A stretch of DNA of 64,000 bases from Tamarix chinensis (GCA_030549775.1 CM060172.1:54487942-54551941), one strand, 5' to 3'; counted from the first letter of the stretch, positions 24,811 through 37,466 are shown. Notes: generated by a model from the letters alone, not told the origin. Program-made: numbers and translations.

Positions 24811-25960
24811 ACTAATCATAATTAATATGAACTAAACAAAGTAAACATATACTTCTCCTTGTCCCGTCTAATATTTGCAAATTATTTCTTTCATGAATAT
24901 CATGACATAGTATCCATAACTTATATCATCTAGTTATCATGGATAATAATAAAATATAAATTATATTATTATTTTCTCATACTAAATACTTAACATTAAA
25001 TGATAATGGTTCTTAAATGAAAAAAACTACAAACCTTATATTTTTTCTAATATATACAGGGTGGTAGTACCCTTCCCTTCTTTTATAGCCCAAAATAAGC
25101 CTTGAATGACCTAACTGATGTATTAGCCATATATTAGTGTGGGTGGGTGGGTAGGTCGCTGGGGGGTGTGTGATTCTAATTAATATCATTATATAGATAA
25201 ACATTTTCCTTTTAGTGGGCAATTTTAGATCAGAATGAGGATTTCCATCAATTAAATCCATCGAATCCTAAAAATAGTTGCAATATCACTATTACCTAAT
25301 ACATGACCAAGAAAAATAGAGCAAATAAGAGGAATTGTGGAGCCATCTTCATTGCATTATCCACATATGAAACATGCTCAATATTATCATTTTATTGGAG
25401 ACCATGTTTGAGCACATAAATATATATATATATATATTAGACCCACCCAATTTTCATTCAAGAACCTATGACCATGAAAGAATAAATTACATATTTAGTA
25501 TCAAAATATAGCTTCCCACTAATAATCAAAATAAAATCAAATGTGAAAGTATTTAAATTACCTCATATATATTGTAATATGTTAACATTATAACATTTCA
25601 TCTTTTAACAAAGGTAGAATATCCTCTTCCCTAATCCAGATATTCACATCATTTGATTTCATGTGTAAATCCACTAGAAGATGAATCCTAATAGAATTGT
25701 CACCCAGTAACAGCCCCATGTTCAAATATAACCTAAATTGAGGTGATAGGTCATGATGCTTGATTATTGTTTTTATTCCTAAGGCTTTTGGGTTTATGCA
25801 TACTCCATATCTTTTATTTCCTTCTTACTAATAAGTTTTGCTATAATATGAATGCCCCAAGTATGTAAGAAAGAGTGGATGACATAATTATTAGATTGTA
25901 TATTATCATTTAAGTAATAAGAATGTAATCTAATATCGAAAAATTTTGGATTACCTCGTC
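24811..25960. other. AT-rich stretch between Copia and CACTA coding remnants
   Basis: No gene is supported. The left terminus of the CACTA element should lie here or further left, but I see neither CACTA nor the subterminal repeats found at its right end. A GGGTGGGTGGGTAGG stretch at about 25140 and a TA microsatellite at about 25422 are the only notable simple sequences. The minus-strand reading at 25013-25261 has no recognisable motif. Confidence 0.4.
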
Positions 25961-25964
25961 CTTG

Positions 25965-26175
25965 ATAATTAAACGGTTACTTGGCCATCCAACGAATTGC
26001 CCTGCTAGTAAACACAATATGGGCATATCCTTTTCTTCATAATTATATGCCACATCAAGTGGCATTGAATCCATTAAGTGTGCCTTAAAGACATTATGAA
26101 TTGAGGCCCAAAATTTATCAACCTCTAATGGTCAAGTATGAATGGTTGATTTGACTCAATAAATGCAGTAGCATT
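25965..26175 (-). pseudogene. CACTA second-gene fragment, 3' part
   Basis: On the minus strand, 'HLMDSMPLDVAYNYEEKDM' is followed by 'ILCLLAGQFVGWPSNRLII'. This resembles the 'v.VAqAlG.fV.WP..Li' region in the accessory (Transposase_24/TNPA-like) protein of plant CACTA elements. It stands in line with the fragment at 29436-30840 once the solo LTR is removed. The assignment is by motif only. Confidence 0.6.
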
Positions 26176-27179
26176 TACTATTATAGGCATATCCTCTATG
26201 ACTTGCAAGTCACAAGGATAGTGACCTTGTAATTAATAGTTAAAGATTCAAGTTAACAGTTAAAAAAATTCAATCAAGTACATAGAGTGTTGTTATACCC
26301 CGAATTTTTAAAAGCCTATATTTTAATAAATAAATTTTATTTTGGATAAATTAGCCTTTAAATCTTTTAATTGAATTATTTTGTGTATTTTTGAGTATAT
26401 AAATTTGGATATAAATATTTAATAAATTAAAATAAATATTTTATTATTTTAGCACGCCTCTTTTACTAGCCTAAAAACCCTAACCCGAAAATAGTCCATT
26501 CCTCCTCATTTCACCACCTTTGAGCCCCCTTCTCCTCATTTCCTTGCATGCAGCTCATGTTGCATGAGTAGTATGAGGTGCTACTTTACTTGGTTAATTT
26601 GGGTAAAAAATTTAAGGTATAATAATATTTTAATTTAAGTATTTGATTAATTAAGTGTTATAAAGCCTTATACTTTGATTTTTATTATTTTCTAACATAA
26701 CAACTTTTAATATTATTTTAGGTATTGGTTTTGATAATCAAATATTGAACCTTAAACTGGAATACCGTTAAGGTTCGTTTTTGCGAGAATTAAGGTAATC
26801 GTTAAATCTCACTCAAACTCATGGATTAACGTATGTTAGCACATTAGGCATTTTTAATGTGTATTATGCTTGATATATGTTGTTAATATATTATATATGT
26901 TTTCTTATGTTGGTTGATGAAAAGGATGTATGATAGATTATGTGCTATGTTTGGAGATATTGTTTAATGTAGGAGTTGGTTATTAATGGAAATGTTAAGT
27001 ATTATCCATGCTAATGCTATTGTGATCTTAATACATGATTAATGTTTTGTGGGCCTTAGGGGTATTTTAGTAATGTATCTTGTATAAGAATATGGCCTAA
27101 TATATATATACATGGGTGCTAATAAGGTTATATTAATTATAAGAGTGGTGGATGATGAGTTAATATTAATATTTTATGT

Positions 27180-28230
27180 AGTAATAATAATAATTTAGTA
27201 TATATGGTGTACTAAGGGCAAAAGGGTAATTCTTAATTAAAAAAGGGTACTATGGTTATTTTGGAGGCAAGGGTAAAATAGTAAATTTGTTAATGAAAGG
27301 ATAAATGGTAATTTTGGAAGGAAGGGATAAATTGGTCATTTTGGAAGTAAGGGGGTAAAATGGTAATTTCATAATTAAAGGGGTAAAATTGTAATTTTGA
27401 GAATAAAGGGTAAAATAGTAATTTTGTGATTAAATGGTAAATTGGTAATTTTGTAAGAAGAGGGAAAATGGTAATTTTATAATAAAAGGATAAAGTTGTA
27501 ATTTTGTAAAAAAAAAGGACAAATTGGTAATTTTGTAATAAAGGGTAAATTAGTAATTTTGTAATAAAAGGGCGATTTGGTAATTGTGTAAAAAAAGGGC
27601 AATTTGGTAATTTTGTGATAAAGGGGCAAAATGGTAATTTTATAATAAAAGAGCAAGATGGTAGTTATATAATAAAATGGCAAAATGGTAATTCTCAAAT
27701 AAAAGGACAAAATGGTGATTTTATAATAAAAGGGCAAAATGGTAATCTTGTAATAAAGGGGTGAAATAGTAATCTCGTAATTAGAGGGCAAATGGAAATT
27801 TTGGAATTAAAAAAGGTCAAATGGTAATTTCGTAATCTAGGATAAAATGATAATTTTATAAGTGGAAGGGGTGTTATGGTAATTTTTGAAAGTTAAGGGG
27901 GTAAAATGGTAAATTTGGAATTAAAGGGGTAAAATAGAAATTTTGTAAATAAGAGGGATAAAAGTGGAAAATGGAAAGGAGTAACTTAGTAGTTATAATA
28001 ATTGAGAAGGGTAAAATAATAATTTAAATAACTAAAGGGTAATTTGATAATTTAATAATGGAAAAAGGGTAAAATGGTAAAATGGTAATCATGATAAATG
28101 TGAGGGGCAATTCGGTAAATTAACCAACTAGAGGGGTAATTTGGTAATTTAACCAACTAAAAATCAATTTGTTAATTATAATAAAGGAAATGGGTAAATT
28201 GGTAATCTAACTAACCAAATGGGAAATACA
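27180..28230 (+). repeat. Degenerate tandem array 'aaagggtaaaatggtaatttt'-type
   Basis: Dozens of copies of a unit close to 'gggtaaaatggtaatttt' are separated by variable 'gtaataaaa' spacers, giving an irregular period of about 25-30 bases. It has the same unit type and the same position relative to LTR ends as 4020-5000 on the other strand. The minus-strand ORF at 27477-27791 is only its translation. Confidence 0.9.
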
Positions 28231-28493
28231 TTAAGTGTAACAATTACAAAGTGTAATTAGTGGCTTAATAAGGGTAGAAGATAGCTCGGTAACCTAAACC
28301 GAGTATGGGTATAGCTAAGGCCGCCTATGTGTTACGCGTTTTACTTGCCTTGGATGCCTTGTACAATTTTATGTCGTGCTTTGCATGCTATTATCTTATA
28401 GCTGGAGTTAGCCATGCATGTCTAGGGCAGAATCTGTTGAATAAGATACGATAAAATACTAATCATGTAAAGTGGAAGATTATTGAGCCGAGT

Positions 28494-28785
28494 CCAGCCG
28501 ATCCACCGGTTAGTAATAGTGGTTAGGTGCGTTCTACCCTATAAGTAACCGATCCACCGGCAAATAATAGTGGTGTGGACTTTGTCCCGTAAGTGACCGG
28601 CCCACCAACTAAAATAGTGGGGTATTCTTATACTTACATGGATTCGATAAAAGGCATAAGTAACCGATCCACCGACGAATAATAGTGGTGTGGACTTTTT
28701 CCCGTAAGTGACCAGCCCACCAACTAAAATAGTGGGGTGTTCTTGTACTTACATGGATTCGATAAAAGGCATGGTGTGCATCGAC
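28494..28785 (+). repeat. GATCCACCGG...AATAGTGG boxes in LTR
   Basis: Five copies of a box made of GATCCACCGG or GGCCCACCAA, then a short AT-rich spacer, then AATAGTGG. The last four lie in a tandem duplication of about 116 bases. Related boxes occur in the LTR at 2502-6919 (minus strand, 3190-3360) and in the LTR at 34442-47070 (45990-46330). Their position in the downstream half of the LTR would suit promoter or enhancer elements, but that is inference. Confidence 0.7.
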
Positions 28786-29435
28786 TTTCGATAAAAATAT
28801 TAATTAAATAATTAATTTGGAATACATATATACTTTATGTGTGGCCTTGATCATTTATATGTGATAGAATTTCTTCATGACTTTATGTACTAAATGTGTG
28901 GGTTTGAATATTATGTTTGCATCTGTCATTATGTAAAAATATAGTAGTATTTCATGTGTTACATGCGGACTTGTTTTTAAGTGTGTATTTAAAGGGTTAC
29001 TCGGTATTGTAGTACTGAAGGGTTCCCTTCGTGGGGCCCCTACCTATTCAATGGGCAGTGCCCCTGCAGGTCGTGTTCAAGTGCTATTCAAGTGGAATTT
29101 CGGGAAAGAGCATAAGGTACTATCCGGTAAATTCTAGGATTTTATTTTGTCTCCTTAAATTCAATGTATTTGTTATTTTGTAACCACCGTTGTGGATTTT
29201 ACTCTCGTAAATTATTTACTACGCTTCTCTGATTTATATATGCTTAAGTTTCTCGTAAAATTGTATTTTACCTTTTTAGCCTTAGCACTTGGTACTGGAA
29301 TGGTAGGAGTGAACCGGTCTGGTACCAAGTATGGCAGTAATATCTCCAAACTTCACATTTTATTAATTGGTTCCGCTAATTTCCTTTTAATTAACGAAAT
29401 TTTTTAGTAGTGAATTTTGGGGGTGTTACAAGTGT

Positions 29436-30041
29436 AGTTTAGTATATTGTCTCATCAATTTTTGGAAAAGGTCTAGGGATACTAGATGTGGAGGGTTCAA
29501 CTAGACATTGTGAATATAATGGCATACTATCCAACCTCCTAAGGATTTCCTCTTGTGATTCACTCAATGTAGTCATTTCTTTCTCCATTTGTTCAAATTT
29601 ATCCTTTGAAAGAAAAAAACTAGTGTGATATCCATATACCTTAGATAGGTTAAACCCATAATTATATATTCCACATCAACCGCCATACTCTTGAGGGCCC
29701 AATGTATGTGTAAAAAGGTCATTCAAACCTTCTCTATCAAAAGAACCCATCGTACGGTCCTTTATCAAACCCTCCTATTTAAAGTAAGAAGAATAGTTAG
29801 GGATAAATAACCATATTAAACCAAGTAAAGATAAATATTTTGTGTCTTACAGTTTTCTCAACCATCTGTTGAATTGGTTCATTGGCATGCTTTCTATTTT
29901 TTTACCCTAGCGTATATCCAAAAATAAACTTGATGGGGTTGCACATGGGGTCGAAGTCTCTTCTTGCTCCATCACTTGTTTCTCCTATTACATCAAATAA
30001 AAATGCTTAGTAAAAATATTAGATAATGAAAAATGGCATAG

Positions 30042-30080
<39 letters not shown>

Positions 30081-30840
30081 TATCAAGGCTTATCTAGCTA
30101 CCTTGTTGCCTCTATGCCCTATTTTGTGAGCATAAATATTTTTCCTTGCATTTGTTCTATTCTTGATGCTCTTTTCCTATCACATTGAATAGATATATTA
30201 TATCAATTTTAATTGTAAATTGAGTATACTATAGTTATATTAAAAAGTTAATAATAATATGTTCTTACGTACTTAAGATTCCTCTTAAGTCCTCTGTAAA
30301 CAAATCTCTCTCCATTAGTTGAGGGTGATCATATCGCTATAGATACCTAGGGTCGTGGATATGATAATACCATCAGCTACATAGATATGGTTTTTAGCCA
30401 TCCATGACTTTCAATCCATCAAAGAATTTGTGGCTTGACTCATAACAAGTTTCTTATGTTATCCAACATTAAATCCTTGCTACAATAGTAAAAATCAAAT
30501 AACTAATATTCATATAATTAAATTATCATATGATCATAATAATAAAAAATGCATATCTATTTTTAGTATTCAAATCATACCATAATGTCATCCCATACCC
30601 TATCCTTTAACTATTTTGGGGAATCCCTCCAAGTCCAATAAGTGATGGGGATGTGTGCATGAACCTTAAAGTTACAATAATTAATAAACAAATTCCTATT
30701 CTCATCCATCGGATACCATGATTCATCAAAATCTACATTAAGCACAATTCCCCTTTCTCTTTTCCTAGCAAGTTGTGTCAACCTAAGTCCCTCCTTCTTT
30801 GTGTTTGTCTAACCTCTTGAGTATGTGTATCACATGGATC
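29436..30840 (-). pseudogene. CACTA accessory protein (Transposase_24-like) remnant
   Basis: Reading leftwards from 30840, minus-strand frames give 'GLRLTQLARKRE', 'VDFDESWYPMDENRNLFINY' and 'HIPITYWTWRDSP', then 'LKDRVWDDIM'. This is the conserved N-terminal pattern of the second protein in plant CACTA elements (R.G.T....LA.rr...vpi...dWr.vp...kd.iW..i). Near 29500-29600 a coiled-coil-like stretch, 'EQMEKEMTTLSESQEEILRR', follows. The protein normally binds subterminal repeats. Stops are frequent, and the gene is cut from its 3' part by the solo LTR at 26291. Confidence 0.75.
30043..30078. repeat. TA microsatellite
   Basis: About 15-16 consecutive TA dinucleotides lie in the non-coding part of the CACTA remnant. 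Confidence 0.95.
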
Positions 30841-31315
30841 CATACCTGAAACAACAAACACAAATTATAGATTAGGAAGTAATTAAAACAATATGTGATG
30901 TGATATAGTCAAAATATAAAATAAATCTTTATGCACAAAATAAAACAAAACAACACATAATAAGTAATTAAACCTTTCACCTATATCACTTTAATTTGCA
31001 GTGTGTTCCCTTTCTGTGTACAAACTCTAATTCAAGTACATTGAACCCTTTTTTGTAATCATATCGCACATAAAAGGTCATTGGAAACATCATCATGATT
31101 GGATGAAAAAGGTAAGTTAGTAGTCAAAATATTTTTCCCTTGTATGTCATCTTCCCATTTTTTGCATTCAAGACAATGGTCCACCATTAATTAGATGCGT
31201 TAATAACATAGAATATCTGTTTTGCATGTGATAATAATATAAATGGGTCTTGATTATGACTAAGTCTTAAAAGATCCACCCTTGTAAATCCAGCTTTGTT
31301 AGTATGAACCCTATT

Positions 31316-32050
31316 TTATTTGCGAACCCATTTGCACTTGAAGAAATAAATTCTAAAAGCGGTGTAATCCAATAGAAATGTGAGCTCTATCACCCCATAG
31401 TATATCATTGATGCAATAAATAGGGTTTTGTGTTGGTCACTTGATATATGAAAAGCTTGTGATATTACACCCACATCACTATTTTGCATATTACTTTTAT
31501 TATCCAGCTCATTTATGTAGAAAGTATAACCATTGATCATATATGAGCCACATGGAATCACTTCCCTATGAGGAGAGTATGACAACCAATATAAATCAAT
31601 ATTATATTCAAACGATTAAGATGACAAATACTCCAGAAAGGAGCTATTGTGTCTAACTAATATCTATTTCTCGCTCTTAGATGGATTTGAAGCCCTCAAA
31701 TTAGCCATGTATTGATCCACATATGGCTAAACATCATCTCTATTATGAAGGGCATAGAGGTGAGCTTGCAAAAATATTTATTCATCATCAATGATGACCA
31801 TGGAAAATCCTTTGCACCCTTTCCCTTATTCCTTCATACCTAAATGTTGTAGTTTAGGAAGACCTATCATATTAGGTAAGAACTCACAATAAACTCTCAG
31901 CAATGCAACCTTCAGGCTTGTTCGGGTTTCCTACATATCCATTTAAGAATTTCATATACCTTTCAAATGGATATATCCAATACGAATGAACTGACCCACC
32001 TAATCTAACCTCCCTATCCATTTGAACTGTTAAATGAATCGTGATTACAA
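31316..32050 (-). pseudogene. CACTA TNP2 transposase, C-terminal part
   Basis: Read from 32050 leftwards: 'IHLTVQMDREVRLGG', then 'HSYWIYPFERYMKFLNGYVG' and 'NPNKPEGCIAESLL', which match the DUF4218 pattern (E.RLGGPV..RWMYPFERYmk.LK.yV.N..rPEG.IAE). The ORF at 31316-31585 holds 'MINGYTFYINELDNKSNMQ', 'YYGVIELTFLLDY' and 'FFKCKWV', the DUF4216 pattern. TNP2 is the DNA-cutting transposase. Stops occur between the two blocks. The upstream part of the gene lies beyond two insertions. Confidence 0.88.
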
Positions 32051-32055
32051 AAAAT

Positions 32056-32352
32056 TAGAGTAGCCTGAGCTGACACGTAATTTAAACCCTCTTGTTGACA
32101 ATTGTAGTACTAATAAATAAGAGTATCATTCTATATTGGGGATTGAGATGGCTCACCTATATTTAACTAGCTCAAAAATAAATAAAAATCTAAATCACAG
32201 AAAATAAATAAATAAGAAAAACACTAATGAGAATTTTTTAAAATAGAAAACTATAAAAATAATAAATAAAATAAAATAATAAAAATAATGGATAATTGTA
32301 ATTATGAGAAATATGTTAGGAAAATCAAAATCCGCCACTAAATTAGGTCAAA

Positions 32353-32395
<43 letters not shown>

Positions 32396-33028
32396 TTCTA
32401 AGTCATCTTTTAATCATGAGAAAGAGATTGACCATGTTGTAAATAGGAATGTTATAGGAATGTTATTTCTTGTAAGCCCTCCTTATTTCTTGTGTCTCCT
32501 CTTGTGTCCCGTGCTTCACAGCTTTACCCTACTGCTTTGCTCCCTTTTTTTCTATACCTTTCTCATTTTGCATTATTCTCATCTAACGGTGCTCCACTCT
32601 TTGCCTCTTGTTCCTTCTCTTTTCATTTTTTTTCTTTATTGACTTGTACTCTGCTTTTGTGTCGCCCCCTCACATCTAATAACTTCTGGCTTCTTTTATT
32701 ATTGGTTTCCCTCGTCCCCTCTTCATTGTTAGCCTCTTTTATTTTTTCCCTTGTTCCCATGCCTTTAGGCCTTCAAGCTAAAGGGCAAATAATATTTTTA
32801 TTTTCTTTTTTATTTTTTTATTTTTCCTACAAAATAATATTAGAAAAAAATTAATAAATAATCTTATACTCTAAATTTATTTAATTTGTGTCATTTTAGC
32901 TTAAATAATAAAATTTATATAATTATTATCACTTAAACATAAAATCATAGTTATTCACAAATTACTCAAATAAAATACCAAAAACTAAGATTAAAGGGTA
33001 TAAATTATGTCGAAATACGAATTCATAA
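32056..33028 (-). mobile_element. Diverged Athila-like solo LTR (about 0.97 kb)
   Basis: The plus-strand sequence at 32060-32180 (AATTTAAACCCTCTTGTTGACAA, shown here only in part, then 'ggggattgagatggctcacc') is the reverse complement of the end of the Athila-like LTRs at 39568, 44928 and 48965. The right end 'gggtataaatta' and 'cgaaatacgaattcata' mirrors the LTR start. AAAAT occurs at both borders (32051-32055 and 33029-33033). It splits the transposase between 'FPPSFF' and 'IHLTV'. An AAT microsatellite lies at 32357-32393, and the middle is pyrimidine-rich. It is much older than the other copies. Confidence 0.75.
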
Positions 33029-33029
33029 A

Positions 33030-33833
33030 AAATGATGGAGGAAAATATATCTCAAGCTAGCATAACATAGTCACAATCTCACTATGCAATTTTTCCAACT
33101 TTGTAGGTTCAATAATCTTACTACATAGTTACTTGAAAATGAAATAAAATATAGTGACGACACTTTGAACCTGATTTGGTATAATAGAACATATAGTGAT
33201 CGATAACAAGTCTTGAACAAGAACATGACAATAATGAGATTTTATACCCACTAACTTCAAATCTTTCATCAAAATAAGTTTCTTGATATTTGATGAATAT
33301 CCTTTGAGAATCTACACTCCTTTCAAGCACTCATAGAAAGAGCTCTTCTCATTTTTTTTGAAAAGGGTATAACATGTAGAAAGTAAAAAAAAAAAGTTCT
33401 ATTTTTCATCTTCTGCAAATGTAGTTTTATTCTTTTATTCATACCGACCAAGTCTGACCGATTTTTTATGCCATCCTTTGTCTTTTTTGCACATTTAGAA
33501 GCATGTCAATTATATAATCAAATACATTTTTCTTGATATGCATCACATCAATTCAATAGCGTACTTGGAAGTTCTTCTAATATGGAAAGAAGATTGACAT
33601 ATTCTTCCACCCGCTTGAAGGGGATATTTTCTTATTGTTTTTGTTTTCTAAAAGAAACATTCAAGTCATTTACTTTATCAAATACTTGAAGTCCCATGAT
33701 ATGATTCAAAGATATTTCTTTTTAAACTTTTCCATTACAAGCGATTATTTTCCTACTATAATGATGATTTGTAGGTAAGAATCTACAATGTCTAAGATAA
33801 GCAATCTTCCTACTCTACAATAGATGGAGAAAG
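33030..33833 (-). pseudogene. CACTA TNP2 transposase, central part
   Basis: From 33833 leftwards, in shifting frames: 'SYHGTSSI' and 'FRKQKQ' (region of LPRNHPYR...FnG), then 'LPYWRRTSKYAIELM' followed by 'CISRKMYLII'. The latter matches LPYWe.L.lRHnlDvMHIEKNVcd and is followed by sequence for the KTKDG.kAR block. The DUF4218 start follows, with 'ECLKGV', 'GYSSNI', 'GIKSHYCHVLVQDLL' and 'IYFPPSFF'. Many stops and shifts are present. The TRIM insertion at 33834 separates this from the N-terminal part at 49085-50130. Confidence 0.85.
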
Positions 33834-34137
33834 TGTAACACTCCAAGTATATACGACCATACAGGGGATACCCTAGAGATTTTTTGAATTGATTGGCTAG
33901 CCTCACAAATCAACATGAGTCAATTCAACATACTTTTTCTCCACTTACGTGCTTCTTGAGAATTTTTCAAAAAAATTCTAAAACTTCTCAGGAGGGTCAC
34001 CCATGCTAAAATTTCTCCACAATTAGTGCACTTAACTGAAAGTTCATAGGATGAAATCACCAAAAGGATGGTATACCATATTGATATAAGTAACCAGATC
34101 AATCCTTATAATACTCAGCTCAAATTAGGGTATTACA

Positions 34138-34150
34138 TTCACCCCCACTC
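34138..34150 (-). other. TRIM polypurine tract
   Basis: On the minus strand GAGTGGGGGTGAA lies directly upstream of the 3' LTR start TGTAATACCC. It primes plus-strand synthesis. Confidence 0.85.
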
Positions 34151-34261
34151 AAAATCCTCATTGCTTCTCAACCACTAACTGTCTCAATATAGTTTATCCC
34201 AAGAATCGGCTTGCTAGGTGGCTTACTGGCTCATTTAAGTTTAGCACACGGTCGCGATTTC

Positions 34262-34273
34262 GCTCTGATACCA
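34262..34273 (-). other. TRIM primer-binding site
   Basis: On the minus strand TGGTATCAGAGC is complementary to the 3' end of plant initiator tRNA-Met and sits two bases downstream of the 5' LTR end. It is the start point of minus-strand DNA synthesis. Confidence 0.95.
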
Positions 34274-34913
34274 TTTGTAACATCCCGAGTCGATATGACC
34301 ACACGGGGGATACCCTATAGCTCTTTTGGATTGATCGGTTAGTCTCACAAATCAACACGAGTCCTTTCACCGTACTTTTTCTCCACTCATGCGCTTTTTT
34401 AGAATTTTTTAGAAAAATTTTTAAACTTCCCAAGAGGGTCATGAAATGCCCCGAAAATTCTAATTTTAATAATTATAGTTAAATAAATTTTTATTATGAA
34501 AATTAATTAAATAAATTATTTTTATAAAAATAAAGGGGAATTAATTAGTGTAAATCAAGAAGAAATTTATAAGTATTTTAATTAGAAAATTTTTGGGTAT
34601 TTTAGCTAATTAAAGATTTTATTTTAGAAATTAATTAAATAAATTATTTTATTTAAATAAGAGGGAATAAATAGGGCCACATAAATAGGAATGTTATAAA
34701 TAATTTAATTGGAGAAAATTGGAGTGGTTTGCTAATTAAAATAGAATTTATAAAAAAAACCTTTCAAAAATCCTAAATTAGCCTAAAAATAGAATTTAAT
34801 ATTATTTTATTTAAATATTAATATTTTTAGATATCCCAATTTATCAAAATGATTCAAATATCCCAAATATTCTAACCTACCTATTTTTCTTTTTCCTTTT
34901 TCCTTCTACTTTT

Positions 34914-34985
34914 TCTTTCTTTCTTTTCTTTCTTTTCTTTCTTTTCTTTCTTTTCTTTCTTTTCTTTCTTTTCTTTCTTTTTCTT
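34914..34985 (+). repeat. 9-bp pyrimidine microsatellite (TTTTCTTTC)n
   Basis: About seven copies of a 9-base TTTTCTTTC unit. On the minus strand it reads as a Lys-Lys-Arg repeat inside the ORF at 34877-35095, which I do not regard as a gene. Confidence 0.9.
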
Positions 34986-36110
34986 CCTTTTTCCTTTTCT
35001 TTTCCCCCCGAATTGGGCCTGTCAGCCGTCGACCCACACCCTTCTCTTCTTTTCTCATGGCATAACCCACCCTCAGAATGCTGTGTTTTGATCAATTTTT
35101 TTTAGCTGTCATCGCCCAATCGGCTCTTCTTTCCTTTCTTTTCCTTCTTTTTGTCTTAGACCGCCCTGTCCACACACCCCCCCAACTCCTTCTTCTTCCT
35201 CATCCATTCGCACCTGCTATTTCTGTTAACCTACAACCGTCTGAGAATCATGCTGTCAGCCACACCCGTTTGACCGGACATTTCCCCCTTCTTTTCCCTG
35301 TCATTCTGCCGATCACGCTGACCCAAACCATTTTCTCCCTCTTCTCGCGCAATTCATCCTTTTCCTACGCATTCCCTAGCCATGAATTTAACTTCCACCG
35401 GCCAACCATCGCCGCCGGTGACAAAACCTTAACTGCATTACCCCCTCGCCGACCCACAGAACTTACCCTCTCCTCTAAGCTCTATAAATACCCCATAATG
35501 AGCCCGATATCGAGCTTTTGATTCCTACCCACAATTTTTCGACCTTGCCACTGTCACCACTTCACACACCACTTCTGCCGCCATCAGTCAATGTCATCAC
35601 CCTCTCTGCCCACCCAACTAATCCTTGCACCTCCCTCTAACTAACTAAACCACCCATATCCCTCGATTTTCCTTGCATAAGCCGCCCCGGTTGTGCAAAG
35701 TTTCCTCCCCGATCAACCCTTTCTTCCACCTCTGCCACCCTTCACGCCGCCGTTCGCCACCACTACCACTACTGCCATTGCTTCATTCACCTCCCAATCT
35801 GTTTTGCAGAGCACCCCTACCTTTCTTTTCCTCTTCCTCCCTCTCCTCCTCTCTTTCTCTTCTTCTTCTTCCCCATTCGTCCACCACCACTGCCACCGTG
35901 CGCCGCCACCATTGGTTGTGCCTCTACCCTCATTCAACTCCTCTCCCTCTAGGCAGTCTCAAACACCCCTACTTCCACCTTCATTCTCCCTCTCCTTTTT
36001 CCAGCCCTCAACTTTCCCCCATTTTCTTCTCTTTTTTCGGCCACCACCGCCACCGTCATACACCATCGCCGGTGCCACTTGTCACCACCAATCTAAGATT
36101 GAACCCTGAA
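34986..36110 (+). repeat. Pyrimidine-rich tract of LTR
   Basis: C- and T-rich sequence with overlapping long ORFs in two frames (35078-35521, 35673-36140, 35693-36109) that translate to Pro/Ser/Leu/His-rich low complexity. No start context or domain was recognised. A tract of the same type occurs at the matching position in the LTRs at 2502-6919 (minus strand) and 17204-20390, so it is a property of the LTRs. Confidence 0.7.
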
Positions 36111-36169
36111 TCCTCTCAACCCTTTTGCCTATTTAATTAAGCTTATTTTATTTTATTTCAATTTTAACC

Positions 36170-36178
36170 TATTATTCG

Positions 36179-36210
<32 letters not shown>

Positions 36211-36317
36211 GTTTAATATTATTCGTATTATTATTTCTTATTAAGGCCGACCCTATTTGGCTTATTAGATTATTAGTATTAGTATTATTAATATTATTAG
36301 TATTATTATTAGTTTTT

Positions 36318-36369
<52 letters not shown>

Positions 36370-36379
36370 AAGTAATATG

Positions 36380-36433
<54 letters not shown>

Positions 36434-36691
36434 TTTGTAGTAGGGTCAAAAACCCTATTTTATTTTACTCTAGGTTTATGTTGTTGTTGTTGTTTTTATT
36501 TTATAATTTATGTTATTATTTCATTAATATTATTACTATTTTTATTAATAATGTTCTAAAGTTATTATTAGCATCATTTTAGTGAAGGGCCGAAGCCCTT
36601 ATCCCACCATTTATTTCGAATCATATTATTATTATTATTATTATTACTATTACTATTACTATTTTTAGTATGATTGTTATTATTGTTATTA

Positions 36692-36734
<43 letters not shown>

Positions 36735-36860
36735 TATTAATAATATCATTGTTATTATTTTTAGTATCTTTATTATTATTAGTTTTAGTATCATTATTAT
36801 TATTATTAGGAAAAAAAACTTCAGCCTTATATTATCAACTTTTACAATATTACTACTAAT
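36170..36860 (+). repeat. TTA/ATT microsatellite field
   Basis: Several long ATT/TTA trinucleotide runs (36178-36209, 36383-36428, 36625-36660, 36690-36735) are broken by GTT and TCA variants. ORFs made of Leu, Ile or Tyr runs here are artefacts. Confidence 0.95.
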
Positions 36861-37466
36861 CTTATATCTTTAGCAAAATTAGTAATTAGTTAATGTCGTT
36901 ATTATTAATATGTTATTATTTTATCAAAAACCTAGTCTTAGAATAAATTAATAAGTAATAGTATTTTTGGTAGGATGGAATCTATTTATACTTTTTCCCT
37001 TATATAGTTGAGACTATTCAAAGCCCTAGGGAGGCGTAGGAGCGTGCTTCAAGATCGGTGTCATTTTAGGTAAGGGTGTTACTAAGGCTTTATGTGTGTT
37101 GATGTGCATTATATGCTTTGTATGTTATGCATCCTATTTTTATCATTGTAATTATTTTGTGTGTGGTATGGCGTGGAGTTGAAGTATGTTTCTATGTTAT
37201 TATATGGCATGTGTATTATGTATATGTGTTGAAATATTGTGGTATGTGATTATTGGTTTGTGACCCTTTAGACAAGCATGTGAGTATGTATAAAAGTGGT
37301 ATTGTGTGGAAAAAAGGTTGAAAATGGAAAATGGGAAATAAGTTAACCAAAGGGGAGTAAGTTAACCAAAAAGAAATGAGTTAACCAAGGGATGTTAGTT
37401 GACCTAAAAATGTTAATGATCCATTAATGGAAGAAGAATATGGGGTGAAAGTAAAATGAAGCAATG

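Larger units (their letters stand above)
26291..29430 (+). mobile_element. Tekay-like solo LTR with perfect 5-bp TSD
   Basis: The LTR starts TGTTATACCCCG and ends GGGGGTGTTACA. It is flanked by AGTGT on both sides (26286-26290 and 29431-29435), which proves a clean insertion followed by LTR-LTR recombination. It is related to the minus-strand LTR at 2502-6919 but 1.3 kb shorter, because the pyrimidine-rich tract is reduced to about 80 bases near 26500. Inside are a degenerate tandem array (27180-28230), a roughly 116-base tandem duplication carrying GATCCACCG boxes (28546-28780), and the conserved block 28990-29140. The insertion split the second CACTA gene. Confidence 0.95.

Noticed and set aside
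27180..28230. Regular AT-rich array considered as a CRISPR-like or satellite array
   Set aside because: Units are degenerate and spacers are not unique sequences; it lies within an LTR bounded by target duplications.
35078..36140. Cluster of long plus-strand ORFs, possibly a Pro/Ser-rich protein
   Set aside because: Lies inside a solo LTR at the place where related LTRs have a pyrimidine-rich tract; two frames are open at once, and no domain is seen.
36377..36873. Leu-, Ile- or Tyr-run ORFs resembling membrane segments
   Set aside because: Direct translation of TTA/ATT microsatellites.
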